64,000 nucleotides of DNA from Laccaria trichodermophora (taxonomy: Eukaryota; Basidiomycota; Agaricomycetes; Agaricales; Hydnangiaceae). How positions within the stretch are numbered: position 1 is the stretch's first letter; each line of letters opens with the position of its first letter. The stretch covers positions 1,054,001 through 1,118,000 of the forward strand of contig JACTVC010000012.1 of NCBI GenBank assembly GCA_018417955.1, written 5' to 3'. The position numbers and the translations under genes are program-made. Positions 1-12,053 of the stretch are shown one piece after another. Under the pieces are notes generated by a model that searched no databases, was not told where the DNA came from, and saw only the letters and a program-made list of their open reading frames with translations.

Positions 1-284
1 TCGGGCCATGATCTTTAGCCACGCAGACTAGGGAGGATTGCGATTTCTGGAGCTATGTAAGTACAACATTCTTGACGCCACAAAGAGAATAAATCAAGTC
101 CCAGAAACGATAATGATGTCATGTTCATTGACTTGTTCTAAAAGAGAGAAAAGGGACGCACAAGGTCGTATGATACCCATCTTTTCCAGCAAAGGCATTC
201 TTATTTTAATATCTTCACAACGCTCCCTATCGCCCCCAGATAGAACAGTTAGGCTTGAAATCCTTTCTTGTTAAGCAAGCATAG

Positions 285-960
285 AGTCTATCTCGGAGAA
301 ACACCATGATTCCAATATCATCAGAGGGACGCTTGGTGTAGCAAATACTTCTGTAACATTTTCCTCGAGCGAGAGCATTTTGGAAGGCTTTTGGCGAAGA
401 TAAACCATGTATGACAACTTGGAAGCCGTGTTTAAGAGCCTTGCGCAGTTTGAGGAGGTGACTTAGATCGATGTCATCATGATTTAAAGTCGAGTATCAA
501 CTATGAAAGAATTTGTGTTAGCCAAAGTCAATGTAAGGACGACCGGTGAAGATGGTACAACCCGAAGCTTCGTAATTTTGGAGCAAGATTCGGAAGAATG
601 TCGTCAGGACGGGTAATTTGTCTTCGATCCAAACCACATGCTTGACTAAATATCCAGGTGCACGACGCACATAGTCGAGCAGGTGGAGGCCGTTATTACG
701 CGACTGAGAGCTTCAATAGATGAATCGGCGAGGTTCCAGACCAAGCAGTCCTAATCGTCTCCGTTGGACTCTGACGACTTAAGCTAAATGCTGGATAAGG
801 GGCGAGATTGAAGGGCCAGCGCTGCAAAGGAGAGGCAGACGAGTGAGGCCGCTTTGAGTAAGCTTGGATCATTCCAGATATTGGCGGTGATAGCATCGAC
901 GAGTTCGGCTGAAAGCAATGGAAGTGAAAGCAAAGTGAAAGAGTGTCGAAGCGCATTACG
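285..960 (-). pseudogene. Decayed F-box-like gene
   Basis: On the minus strand the stretch at about 790-920 encodes an F-box-like start, with LPLLSAELVDAI followed by a leucine-rich stretch and SLVCLSF, close to the usual 'LP.EL...I...L......L..CSLVC..W' pattern. The next recognisable blocks (GLHLLDYVRRAPGYLVKHVVW near 600-690 and a segment with KHGFQVVIHGL near 300-460) lie in other frames, with stop codons between them. I found no consistent set of GT..AG introns that joins them, and the only nearby in-frame ATG (956) is out of phase with the F-box. I infer a pseudogene of the large mushroom F-box/leucine-rich-repeat expansion. An unusual intron pattern is the alternative. Confidence 0.45.
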
Positions 961-1454
961 TTACCAGCACATCCTTTGCTCTCGACTTCATGCTCTTTTT
1001 GAGCCATGTATACCCTTGCCTTGCTGCTCTGTGCAAACCTCCCCCTCCGCCCTCCCCCCCCCCCCGTATGTTTCCAGTGAAGATATATCCGATTTTTTTC
1101 TGCGAGAATGAAGTATTTACGATCGATTTGCAATGATCGCGAGAACACAGAAAGTTGAAGAAACGAAGCAATTCAAACCGGTTTCCCTCATTTTTCGAAT
1201 GGGTTCTCCACGGACACGACTTCTGTCAAGCTATCCAAATCTCATAACGCGAGGAGATTGGGTCGATCGAGTCACCGAATCGGTCAAACGAGTGCACCTT
1301 CTCACATGGCTGACAACGAAATAATTAGTCTGGTGGTAAACGATCGTCAGCCTCATTCAAGTTGAGCGCTGAGGAATTAGTCTGCGCACTCCTATCTTCT
1401 TACTACCGCTGTGGACACCTTGAATTGCTTGCCACCTTGCTATCTACGACACTT

Positions 1455-2151
1455 ATGATTATCCCTCACCCTTTTCCTCGTACGCCCCACTCGCCGCATA
1501 GAAGATGTAATCCTGGTATATCATTTGGAACGTGGTGCGCCGTCGACTTTGCCTTGTGGAGTAGGCCATATACTTGCCCCCTCTATAATATTGCAACTGA
1601 TTATCTTATCAGCGCTCATTCTTTCCGCGGTCGCGCTTCTCGGTTGGCGAATTTTCGGGACGCCGAGAAGGACACTTAAGCTCTCAGGTTTATTCCGCCG
1701 AAAAACTCCAAGAGCGAGGAAAAACCCCAGACTCGCCAAGCTCGCCTCCCTTCCCTTCCCCCAAGCAGCTGACAGCAGCTTTGATGAGGATGACCTGGAA
1801 AAGTCGGAGGGTGCGTTAGTTTCTGGTAAGCGATCCTCTCCTTTGTTAGTTATCAATCTTACTATCTTCTGAGTTGTAGACTCGCTTGATCCATATCACG
1901 TCGTGAGCAAAACGTTTGACGCATCCCTGATCGCGCAGGCCAACTCGTTCGAACACACTTCCGTTCCCGAACCCATCTTCAAACGAGATCTAGAAGAATT
2001 CGACGAAAAGGGGCCCATTGCCGCTCCTGTAGTGTTCTCGCCAAAACTTGCCGACGGCTCGCCGTGGATATTCCCTCGCGACACAAAAGGCAGGTTTTTA
2101 TCGACGACCAACCCATTTGACACAACTCAACGTTCTCTTCTTCTGCAGTAG
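1455..2151 (+). CDS. Small single-pass membrane protein, hypothetical
   Basis: The second exon (1880-2151) is clear. A GT..AG intron at 1826-1879 joins it in phase, and it ends in TAG at 2149-2151. The first exon is less certain. The frame is open from 1459, but the best ATG (1455) is in another frame and needs an intron at about 1516-1612. If that intron is not removed, the sequence at 1570-1650 encodes a strong hydrophobic segment (IILQLIILSALILSAVALLGW) followed at once by a basic stretch (TPRR, FRRK), as in a type II membrane anchor. The C-terminal half is polar with an acidic patch (DEDDLEKSE). I do not recognise the family. The 3' end faces the RhoGAP gene across 326 bp. Confidence 0.5.
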
Positions 2152-2477
2152 AAGAAACATCTCCGGCATTATTGCCACACGCCAGCCTGCGGCAGCATCG
2201 AAGGATTCTCTAGCCTCTTTATACTCTGCCCCCCTTCCCCCCTCAATCTGTCATTGCTTGGTAGTTTACATGTATGATCTTTATGAGTCTCAAGATGCTC
2301 TGAACGAATGCTCATGTTTTACGAATGGGATTACCCAGCGTACAAGGACAGAACAACATCGTAAGCGTAAGAATTAGAAGACCATGAAGATACCCAAATA
2401 AATAAAACCAGTGAGGGGTATACTTAATAAATTACTCAAGTGTTGGCAAGACCTGCTCCCAACCCCAACCTACCAAA
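2152..2477. other. Convergent intergenic spacer
   Basis: 326 bp lie between the stop codons of two convergent genes. The stretch contains AT-rich tracts such as 'aataaataaaac' near 2398-2408 that could serve 3'-end formation. I see no further gene. Confidence 0.6.
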
Positions 2478-4933
2478 TCACGATACATCTCCATTCCACC
2501 TCCTGTCTCTTGAAGGTAGCGGCGGAGCATCACTAGGCGCACTGAAAAACCCTTCCGCCGTTACGCTGAGTGCCTCAACGCCAGCCCCACTTGACTTCCT
2601 GGTCGTTCCCCGACCAACAGATATTGACCCTTTCCGCCCTCCACCCACTGTCCCAGCCTTCTCAATGCTGATCATCGACTTGGCCTTTCCATTCGTTGGG
2701 AACTGGTAGTTAGCATTCAAGCCGGTGTGCCCATTTTCGCCCCGAATGGTATGCATGGATCGCGGGGTCGACGAGCCAGAGATGCCATTGCTGGAGGTCC
2801 ACGCACTTGGCGGAGAATGGGTGTGTTGCACAGAGCCGTTGCTGGAGTGGCTTGGACCTAGAGGCATGACCAACATCGCATCATCAATGTCTTCGTCTTC
2901 GTCATGGAAGTTATGACTGGGTGATGCTGAGCCCGACGACCTAGATGGGGAGGCTTCGTTTTCGTCCGGTATCCGACGCTGAGGCGGGATAGCCTCAGTT
3001 CGGTCGGGGGTTTCGTCGAACACCTCATAGTAACGCCTGATGCAGAGAACGATGACCATGCCCAATGTTGTCCTGCCTTCGGAGATGGGATCTGAATTCA
3101 TACCGGTGGATTTTGACTCAAACAAGGAAGGAAGACCGGAGACGGCACACATCATCACGTCCCGAGCAGGGTTTGCGCCTTTGACGAGATTGGGGCAGAT
3201 AACGACGGCAAGGTTGTGCTCGTCCATGCGATTTGATGCACTACGCACGGAAATGTCGTGCATCAGATCTGTATAATACCATTGTTAGCCAACTGCGAGA
3301 CACTTGAAAATTTTTCACTCACGCAGAACATGACTGAGAAGAATGTATACGCAAGGTGGTAGTTCTGGAAACAACACCTCACGTATGTATGTTACGCTGG
3401 TCATGTCTGAGGGGTCATTCGTCGGTGACGGACACCGGCGTATCAGTGGGTAGAGATGTTCAGGAAACACTGGTTCCGGTAAATCGCGGAGATACTTTTT
3501 CAAGAGCACCGCGGCCAGATGAGGGTCACCAAAGTTTTCTAAAGAGACCACATTTCCTAGGAGGTCGTCAGTGAGAGTATACGTGGAGCGGCCAGACCAC
3601 TACCTACCACGGTCATAAGCGTCTTGGGCGGCTCTTAACATCACTGAAGAAGGTGATCGTCGGAACAATCCTTCTTCCGCCAGTCCTGAGAAGAGTCAGC
3701 GTTGCCGCAAGATAAGAAGGATGTGCATACCCCTTTCCCGCAAAAATAAAATCGAGTCCCTCACGACCCTTGGAATGCCATTCTTCTCGCCATAAAAACC
3801 CATCAAATCCTCTAAAGGTACCCCAAAAATGCTGGACCGGTTTGGGACAGGGAGGGTTATCTTGCGTTCATACTTGAGATTTTCCCTTTCGGAGAATCAG
3901 TATAACATGAGAATTATGTTAGCGGCAGCACTCACTGGTATACCGTTGGTGGGATATCAATCTGTGTAAGAGGTACGCGTTGGGCAAGTTCCGATAACGT
4001 TGCGATGTAGCTGAGTTTCCGGAAGAATTTCGGGCTGCAAACCATGATTAAACCATCTGATGATCATCGAAGGTGATATCGTACCTTATTATCGCACCAG
4101 CCAGAGAGAAGAGCACTAATTGAACTCTATTGAGGACAGATGGCTTTCTGAAAATCTTTTCGAAAACGCACTTTTCGAAAAAAATGAGGAATGCACAATG
4201 TACTACAATCGGGTCAGAGGGTGCGGGTATTCAAGACGAATAGAACTTACCAACTGCTTCAGATTTTTGCGGTACTTACGACTCAGGCTGCGATAGGCTT
4301 TCCAGACCCAATTCCACCCTGGCGTATGTCTTCCCCCTGCCGCAAAGAAGATCACAGTGTAGTCGGCCTCGACTATAATGAAAAGAAGTTCAATAGTAGT
4401 GTAACGACCTGAGAAATTGAGCGCACCATATAGGTTCAAGTAGGAGAGGATTCGTCTACAAGGAGATCAGGGGTGCACACCGGAAGAATTTGAGCCACGC
4501 ACGAGAGTAAAAGGTCATAAGAGACCACTTGTGGGTCCGGGAGAGCAGAAGCATTGAGGACAACCCTTTGTCATGAATTACCGTCTGGACTCAAGGGCGT
4601 CTTGAGAGAAAGACGTACATGGGTCGCGTCCTTGAAGCACAAGGCAAAAGATATCAGTGAACGTGGGCGGAAGGCAATGCGGAAGACTCACTCAAAGTCA
4701 ACACCGGCCTGAAATATCATCTTAGACAACACCTCCTGCACCATATCAGACTCTCCATAACCACCATTAGAGGTTAAATCCTGGGCCCGTTTCACCCATG
4801 GTGGATTAAAATTGAAAGGCTTTCTCCTGAATGTCGGTGAACGAGGAGAGTCGGACATGGTGGGTGATGTCGGCGACGACGAAGCCATTGATAGGGCTGT
4901 TAACCGCTGCTTGAGGGTCAAATTGGGGGCCAT
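2478..4933 (-). CDS. CRAL-TRIO-like/RhoGAP protein (p50RhoGAP or Ecm25 type)
   Basis: A GTPase-activating protein for Rho-family GTPases, with an N-terminal Sec14-like lipid-binding domain as in ARHGAP1 and yeast Ecm25. The start MAPNLTLKQ (ATG at 4933) leads into the CRAL-TRIO-like part, with VVLNASALPDP, YTVIFFAAGGRHTPGW and later SPKFFRKLSYI. The RhoGAP domain follows with PLEDLMGFYG, the arginine finger in GLFRRSP (about 3645-3670), LLKKYLRDLPEPVFP and EHNLAVVICPNL. A low-complexity Ser/Pro-rich tail ends at TGA 2478-2480. About a dozen exons include a 12-nt micro-exon at 4619-4630. One break stands out: at the A7 run 4178-4184 the frame shifts by one base between two segments that both match the family. 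The start codon is 184 bp from that of the MYND gene, so the two probably share a promoter region. Confidence 0.88.
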
Positions 4934-5117
4934 GGTGAATGGTGGAGAAGAGTGCGGTTGTGAAGAATAAAACACTTTCCCGAGTTGGCCGTTACTTCGA
5001 ATTCGGTGATCGGCCCTGATTTTCTCGATCACGTGGCTATGCTTCGCTCCGGCAAAACAAAAGCAAACAGCACGAACTTATCCTCCAGCGTCAATCACTC
5101 CGATCGCTTCCTTCCTG

Positions 5118-7270
5118 ATGGACCACAATAAAACTATCCAACGAATTCGCCGGAATCCAGCAAAGGTGAGGACCACTCTTTTTGCGCTTTCAATACACTT
5201 GACCATGGCAGTATATTTCTAGGTCCTTGACAATGCTCGTCGTGGAGTGATGGCAGATTTGACCGACCTGGCCAATTTCTGGCAACTGGTGAGGTTACAT
5301 AAATGCAATTCAACCAATTTGCTTACGATTCTTTCAATCAAGATGGGCCCTCAATTCTTATCAATGGGTGTTGTCAGTGTCTTTTTTAATCACCTTGATG
5401 GTAGCAAGGTGCCCACAGATGTATCACCAAATAGTCGCTCACAACTCGCCGATCGTGCATGGCTTTCGCTGTTCGCTCTCGCAAAACTTGGAAATTTCTT
5501 GCAAGAAAGTGATGATTACGGTCCGGATATCATCAAAGCCTGGCCGGGTGTCTTCAAGTGGAGCGGATATTTTTTCGCCATATACATCCAGCCCAAAAAC
5601 TCCGACCTTCAAAGAAAGAAGGGTGCCATCGACGCTATAAGCGCGTCATGGTACTCACTCGTCCGGTCGGAGAGCGCGCGCAAAGTCATGACAACCACGC
5701 CGGGCAGCATAGAGATGGCGACCCGGTTATGGGTCCTCGAGGATGCAAGCCCTATACCATCTATAGTCGACATCCCGAGCGCCTCAGCAACGCTAGATGG
5801 ACTCCTGCGAGAGTACCATCCGGGTAACCTCGATCGGGTCGTCAAAGCAGCTGGAGGCAAGGCCGAGAATGTCGCACAAACGGCATTGCTGCGTTTGCGA
5901 TCTGCCTTCAAGAACGTCGCTCGGCTCCACGAGCCCCGCACAGCGATTTACCTTGACCTCATCTGCAAGCTTTCAAGAGATCCTGATCACAAGCTTCGAT
6001 ATGCATTCCTTAGCTCAAACATCATCACCCTGTGCACGACCATCGCCCTGACCGTTACGAATATGGTCAATGATGGTGGGCATCCGGGCCTTTTCGATGT
6101 TTTGGTGGCCTCGTTTGGCTACCTCTCCAATTGTCTCGAGTCTACTGACGGCTTTTCCTGGGTTATTCAATCGGTCAAGGCAGGGCTCTTGACCGCCTTC
6201 GTTGATGCAAGCCCACATTTCTTTAAATTAGATCCCGATGACCGTGATATGATTATTCATATCGTTCGGGATATTCTCCCGGATTATCTGGTGTATCGAT
6301 CAGTTGTTGAAACCGTTGATGGCACGATGAGGAAGTTGTCTGATTCCCCACATCGCGAACGGATTCTGAGTAGTATGGCCTCCGGCGTTTGGACGAAATT
6401 CCACAAGCTTGCCTTGGAGCGATTGTTTATAACTATGCAAGCAACAGCGGTTAAAGGTAAAGCTGTGACATGCGACAACGTAAAGGTAGCCATTGATGCT
6501 CAATCCGCAAAGTCGTAATGCTCACAAATCCGACCTTAGTGCCAGAAGATTGATGAGAAGAACAATTTCCGTAGGTGTGGAGCATGCTCTACGACGCTGT
6601 ACTGCTCGAAGGAGTGTCAAACCGTTTCATGGAAAGAGGGAGGACATAAAACGATGTGTGCACTCAAACAACAAGAACGCCTTGGTACATTCTCTCCCTC
6701 TTTTCTTACTTATGCTGACAATGATGATCAGAGGGCAAAAAGCAGTCTATATCTAAGGGGGATGCAGCGTTTTTCCACCACCTTGCAACCCGCGATGCAT
6801 GGCGAGAATTACCAACGCTTCGCGAGATGGCTACCAAAGAATATCCGCAGACAGTCAACACTGACCTTGTCGTCTGTATTGACTACCTAGTCAATCCTCC
6901 AAAGTTTTCGGTCGTTCCTATCGTAGAGTACGACAAACATCAGCCAGAGACCGATGGTACAGTAAACGCCGAAGCGAGAAACGAAGCACTAATCGAGCGA
7001 GCGAGGGAGAATCCTGGAAAATTTACAGTCATTCAGAGCAAGATCGCGAACGGGCAAAGTAAGCAGCTAGTGCTGACTATCGTGACCGGTGGCTTCTGGC
7101 AGGCACGACAAGAAGCTTGGGTCGAAGATGATGCTGAGGATGGGGATGACGACCTCCCACCTATTAGAAAAAACCTGGATGGGGTGGATATGGCCATGGC
7201 ACGCTTGACGCTGGATGGATTCCTCGCGTCGCGTGGATTGCCACTATTACCGCATCCGAAACGTGTCTAG
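5118..7270 (+). CDS. MYND-type zinc-finger protein
   Basis: Five exons join in phase: 5118-5165, 5223-5288, 5343-6485, 6540-6684 and 6732-7270, giving about 646 residues. The first 420 residues are an alpha-helical region without a motif I can name. A complete MYND zinc finger follows at the exon 3-4 junction: CDNVKC, RRCGAC, LYCSKEC and WKEGGHKTMC supply seven Cys and one His. An intron splits the first cysteine pair from the second. The last 180 residues are acidic and end in LPLLPHPKRV. Proteins of this architecture are common and highly diversified in agaricomycetes, and MYND fingers usually mediate protein-protein contacts. The target is unknown. The gene is divergent from the RhoGAP gene. 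Confidence 0.85.
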
Positions 7271-7510
7271 TCCTCGCCAGTAATACGATTCAATTGGCCG
7301 GTGGCTAATTTGTTTTGTATACCTCTCTTGGCAACCGGTATCCGGGTATGGAAATGATTTAAAACCGGGCACCGGATTCTTAATTGCCGGATACCTGCTA
7401 ACTCTTCACTGGTAGAAAACCGCGAGGATGAAGGCGTTACGAAACCCCACTTCTCCTTTCCCACCTGTTGATCATTTTATCATTTGGTTACTCCGTTCAG
7501 GGTCGGTAGT

Positions 7511-9702
7511 ATGTATAAATCCCCATATCCAGACCCGCCTCCGCTCCCCGACGCCAACGCGCACTATCTCCTCTTGAAGCGTCCCGATCAGGCAGAATGG
7601 AACGATTACACTTTCCATGTCGATCCCCAGACAGGACGCAAGAGAACATATCGACAATTCCTTGCTCGGATACAAGATTTGGCCACTGCCATGGGTGCTC
7701 CGGTCGCTCAAGGCGGCCTGGGTATGCGAGCTGAGGATGGGGAAATCGTTGGTGTCATGAGCGAAAACTGCTCTGTAAGCATACGTTCTTTACTTCTATC
7801 GATTCGTTCTCATGTAATAACAGGACTACATCGCGTTGGTGCACTCTTGTCTTATGATCACTACGCCGTTCGCCTTGATTTCGTCATATTCGACTCCTTT
7901 TGAGCTTAAGCACGCCCTTACGCTTTCCAAGGCTACTTCGCTTTTTGTCGACGCGAAGTTCTTGCCTTCGGTGCTACCTGTGGCCAAGGAAGTCGGCCTG
8001 CCCCTGAACAAGATTTTTGTTTTGACTGGACATGCGAAAGGCCGCAAGAGTCTGTCGGACTTGGTGAAAGATGTAAAGGCCAGGTCGATACCCACCGTCG
8101 CCGTTCGTCAAGCAAACAAAGACACCCTCGCCTATCTTGTCTTTTCCAGTGGTACTAGCGGCCTCCCGAAAGGTAAGGTTCATGGTCGTTTCACGATTGA
8201 CGCTCACGTTCGTCTGCTCAGCTGTGATGATATCCCATGGGAACCTTACCTACTCGTTGGGTCAGGCGACAGTAGTCCAGCAAGCAGTGGCCGAAGTCTA
8301 TACCGTCTGTTACATTCCCGTCGCCACTTTCCGCTTTACTAAGTCATTCCATAGCCTCCCACACCAGCGACCCCAGAAGGAATTCTAGTAACGCTTGCAT
8401 TCCTTCCCCTGCATCATACTTATGGTCTGCATGCGTACTGCTTTCGCGCCTGCCTCGTCCCGAACACCCTCGTCATCATGTCGAAATGGGATATCGAGCT
8501 TGCTTTCAAAGCGATACCCAAGTAAGCGCCACTCCATGGTTGGAGAAATTTTTGTAACGGCCTCGTTTAGGTACAAAGTTTCCATCCTGACGCTTATCCC
8601 ATCCGTTGTTCATCAAATCGTCAAGCACCCGAAGAGCAAGCATGTGGATTGGAGTTCCGTGATCAGTTCAAACAGCGGGGCTGCCTATCTTCCGCCTGAG
8701 CTAGCCGAGAAGATGGCCACGCTGGTGCCGAAAGAGTCCAACTTTTCGGAAGGTGCGTCTTACCCGCGTTCGAAATTTCTATATTTGATCTGGTATTGCA
8801 GGCTATGGCATGTCAGAAGGTGTAAGTAACATTTGTTTTAAATCTTTGAACATCAAGGGACCGACATGAGTCGTAGACTATTGCAACGATTGTGAAGCCC
8901 TTCCCAGGCGTGCTTGGCGGCCGTCTGAAACCAGTACGTGGGTGTACTGGTGTTCTCCTACCGGGGATAGAAGCTCGTCTGCTTCGGGATGATGGTTCAC
9001 CCGTGAAACTAAATGAAGCAGGAGAACTTTGGATTCGAGGTGGAAACGTAGCTCTAGGGTATTGGAATAATGAGAAGGCCAATAAAGAGACCTTCATCGA
9101 CGGCTGGCTGCGGACGGGAGACCAATTTAGGGTCGATGAGGATGGCAATTTTTGGTAAACTTTAATCCTTTTGCACAAGCATCTTTTCTGAGTTTTTGCT
9201 CTCTTCGTTTCCAGGTTCGCTGATCGAACAAAGGTTCATCCCCTTCTCCTTAGCTGGCGATAGTCTGACCACTGTGCTTCGTAGGATACGTTGAAGGTCT
9301 CGGGATCGCAGGTTTCTCCGAACGAGATCGAGGATGTTCTTCTAGCTCACCCTCAGAAACTCATTTCCGACGCCACCGTTGCTGGCGTCAGTGGAGGCCG
9401 CACACAAGACGAGAAGGTCCCCAGAGCGTGGGTGATACTCAGCCCAGCCGGCAAGAAGCTCGGTGCCGCAGCAGTGGTCAAAGAGCTCGAGACATGGCAT
9501 CAGCAAAACTTGAGCAAGTACAAGTGGTTGCGCGGTGGCATAGAAGTGGTCAAGCAGGTACATTTTCCGTAGGACTTGCGTTCCTTGAGGAGATTGACCT
9601 GCCCTGTAGATTCCGAAATCGCCGACTGGAAAGACATTGCGTAGGGTCCTGCAGGACAAATACGAGCGGCACATGGCGAGGAAGGTTCAGGCGAAGCTGT
9701 AA
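7511..9702 (+). CDS. Acyl-CoA synthetase / 4-coumarate-CoA ligase-like (AMP-binding enzyme)
   Basis: An adenylate-forming (ANL family) enzyme that should activate a carboxylic acid as its acyl-AMP and transfer it to CoA. The start MYKSPYPDPP is the first ATG after the upstream spacer. The core motifs appear in order across about ten exons: P-loop LVFSSGTSGLPK (about 8140-8175), YGMSEG, the acyl-adenylate region GELWIRGGNVALGYW, hinge motif GWLRTGD, LKVSGSQVSPNEIE, and the C-terminal lysine motif IPKSPTGKTLRR, ending at TAA 9700-9702. The C-terminus QAKL is not an obvious SKL-type peroxisomal signal. The family covers 4-coumarate, medium- and long-chain acyl ligases, and sequence alone does not fix the substrate. 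The next gene on the same strand is the AA14 enzyme, but I see no sign of co-regulation. Confidence 0.9.
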
Positions 9703-10280
9703 TTTATTATGCATCGTTTGGAATGAATATGACTTGTTTACTCACAGCTCTCAGTGTTATAGTACCTCTCAGCACGGAGGATCTTGAGGGTTTCAAACGT
9801 AGGCCAACGAAAAGGTTGGGGAGTGAAACTACGAGTGTTCCCCGCCCACATACGAGAGTGGGCTATTATTGTGCTGTTTCCATGTGGCCCCACGTCGCTC
9901 AGGAACATGGGAAACAAGACCGCCTTCTTTCTTTGGGACTTCACGGACCTCCAGACTCCAGCTCGACCGATCGTTAACTTTGGGCTTTTCTCGTTCATTA
10001 AGACAACGCAGGCATGAATTATAAAGTTTACGTACCAAAGTTACCCTGAAGCCCTCAAAAATGTAAGTTCAGCCGAGGAAGCTGAGACTATGGCAATAAC
10101 CCCCACGATAGGCTAGTGTCTTTGTTGCTCACACCGCCATATTTTTCGATCAAGTTTCAAAATCTCGCCTTGTTTTCTAAAACACTGCTCGGACCTCGAT
10201 GCCTGGCATATCTTCTCGCTTTTCTCTTCTTCGGAGAGGATTATCATACCCTTTCTTCTTGAGCTCATATCGTACACAAT
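9703..10280. other. Intergenic region, promoter of the AA14 gene
   Basis: No credible gene is visible here. Two stretches fit the degenerate Cre1/Mig1 carbon-repressor consensus on the minus strand ('ccccgc' near 9840 and 'ccccac' near 9886). That would suit a cellulase-type gene, but the consensus is short and such matches occur often by chance. Confidence 0.4.
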
Positions 10281-11802
10281 ATGACGACGACGTCCTCTTC
10301 GCTTCTCTTCGTCCTCGTATTTTTTGGTTTTTTGACGTCTGTAAACGCCCACGTCGGAGCCTGGCATAAAGGTACGATACCTCACTTCCTCCGCGTGCTA
10401 TTGCTTGATTGTTTTTACATCTCGGATGGTAGGAATGTACTGCCTCAAGGGCAACGTCCAAGGCGTTGATGACCGACAGACCAACGCCGCTTTTCAACCC
10501 ATGTATAAGGTTGGTAATCTCCTGGGAATGCCGCCCTGCGAATGACCTTTGTTCGTGCTGTAGTTAACTAAGCGCGAGTGGTGGTTCCATCATATCAATA
10601 ATGTGCGTAGCTTGCAATCCGATTTCATTATGTCAAGTTGATGATTGGCGACTCTTCAGTGCGACGAATTCCCTCCTGCACCGGGCGATTTCCTCGAGCT
10701 GTAACTACCCCAGTTTTCTTTTTCATTTCGTTCACCCTCACATTCGTAATAGACCCGCAAACGGCACCGTCACCATCGAGCACGCCGTCAACCGCGTCTT
10801 CACCACGGTGGCCCCCAACCCAGTGCTTGGAACCTTCGTCGACGGGAAGGAGCACCCAGGTCTAGGCTTTACGGACGAGGGAAAAGACGGAGGTTGTATT
10901 GTCGAACCTAACAGTGCGAACATTCATATTTCCAAGCATGCCTGTGGCGCTTCCCTGACTTCCTGGTGTTTTTTTGAGTCCACACACAGAACGAAACCAT
11001 GGCGGCCGGAACGGCTTTGGCGATATCCTATACTTCTGACTTGACCAAGGTCACTCCCGAGAACCTCGTCGTCTTCAGCGTGCTCTACAAGTGGATATCC
11101 TTTTTATTCCCTGTAATAGTTTCCCAGAGATCTGATCAATGCTGCCATTAAGCACGCCTTGGCGTAGGATCGCCAATTTCGCTGTTCCGGACCTGCCTGC
11201 TTGTCCGCCTGAGGGATGTATGTGTGCCGTGAGTTCCTCATGCTTGTATTCGTCGCCGTTCGACTGACATCATTGGTCAGTGGGGTTGGGTGCGATATGA
11301 ATTCTTCTTCGGCGCATCTCGTTTTCTAACGTGGCCCCGCGAGCGATTTAGATACCTAACGGGTAAGTTAGATCTTCCGCAGTTTCTTACGTTTGATATG
11401 AGCAAAGGGCCCATTGCAGATGCGGAGAACCCAACATGTACATGCAAGGTTTCAAATGTCGCGTAACAAACGCGTCGCCCGTCGCTAGCCGCATGGTCGG
11501 CCGTGCTAAGCCAGCTGTGTGGTGTGCAGGCGACCCTTCGAAATGCGTAAAAGGGCCTAAACAGGTACGTGATCTTGGCCATATGCCTTCATCCTGGTGT
11601 TTGACAGCTATCCAGATGCTTTACTGGAACCAACTCGAAGGGAACAATATTGAGGTCACAGGTTTCGACGTAGCAGGGCAACCAAACTTTCCGGGGTATA
11701 ACATGAAGTGTGGATTTGAGAATGGTATCTTGATTTTCGCCGTGTTCTAGCATATTTCTGATACTCGACATTCCAGGTGCCCAGAACGACATCTTTTTAT
11801 AA
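10281..11802 (+). CDS. AA14-family lytic polysaccharide monooxygenase, secreted
   Basis: A secreted copper enzyme of the AA14 family, reported to act oxidatively on wood hemicellulose. Twelve exons join in phase (10281-10371, 10433-10509, 10564-10602, 10660-10700, 10753-10913, 10979-11090, 11153-11228, 11281-11289, 11352-11362, 11420-11564, 11616-11724, 11777-11802), about 298 residues. A hydrophobic signal peptide ends at VNA, so cleavage would expose the N-terminal histidine (HVGAWHK) needed for the copper histidine brace. The second histidine lies in EWWFHH, followed by [13 protein letters not shown]. The conserved C-terminal core shows [39 protein letters not shown] and [16 protein letters not shown]. 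There is no carbohydrate-binding module or GPI signal. Exons 8 and 9 are only 9 and 11 nt long. Confidence 0.82.
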
Positions 11803-12053
11803 TCCGCGGGTCGTGGACCTGCTGGAACATGCGGGAATGGCTTGTAGGTGTAATACAGTCTACTTCCTAAGCGATTGACGGATGCACGGCTCTCGTAGAT
11901 TGACCTCGTCTTGGACAAACATAATACTTTCGTTTCCTATGCCCAAAGTAATTTGCGGTGTTGCCTCTCCCTACAGTATACCTTCATATCTTGTATTCGG
12001 ATACGCTCATTGATTCCATGCGTTTGGTTCCCAATTCGTCCACCGATGTGTCG

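Noticed and set aside
1054..1065. Run of 12 cytosines
   Set aside because: Simple homopolymer in a non-coding stretch; no structure around it.
10958..10990. A 24-nt intron in the AA14 gene (gtgttttt...cacacag)
   Set aside because: Too short to splice; the donor at 10914 with the acceptor ending at 10978 (65 nt) keeps the frame and restores EPNIHTQNETM.
7511..11802. Ligase and AA14 enzyme as a secondary-metabolite or degradation cluster
   Set aside because: Only two functionally unlike neighbours with a 578-bp spacer; no oxidase, transporter or regulator nearby to suggest a cluster.
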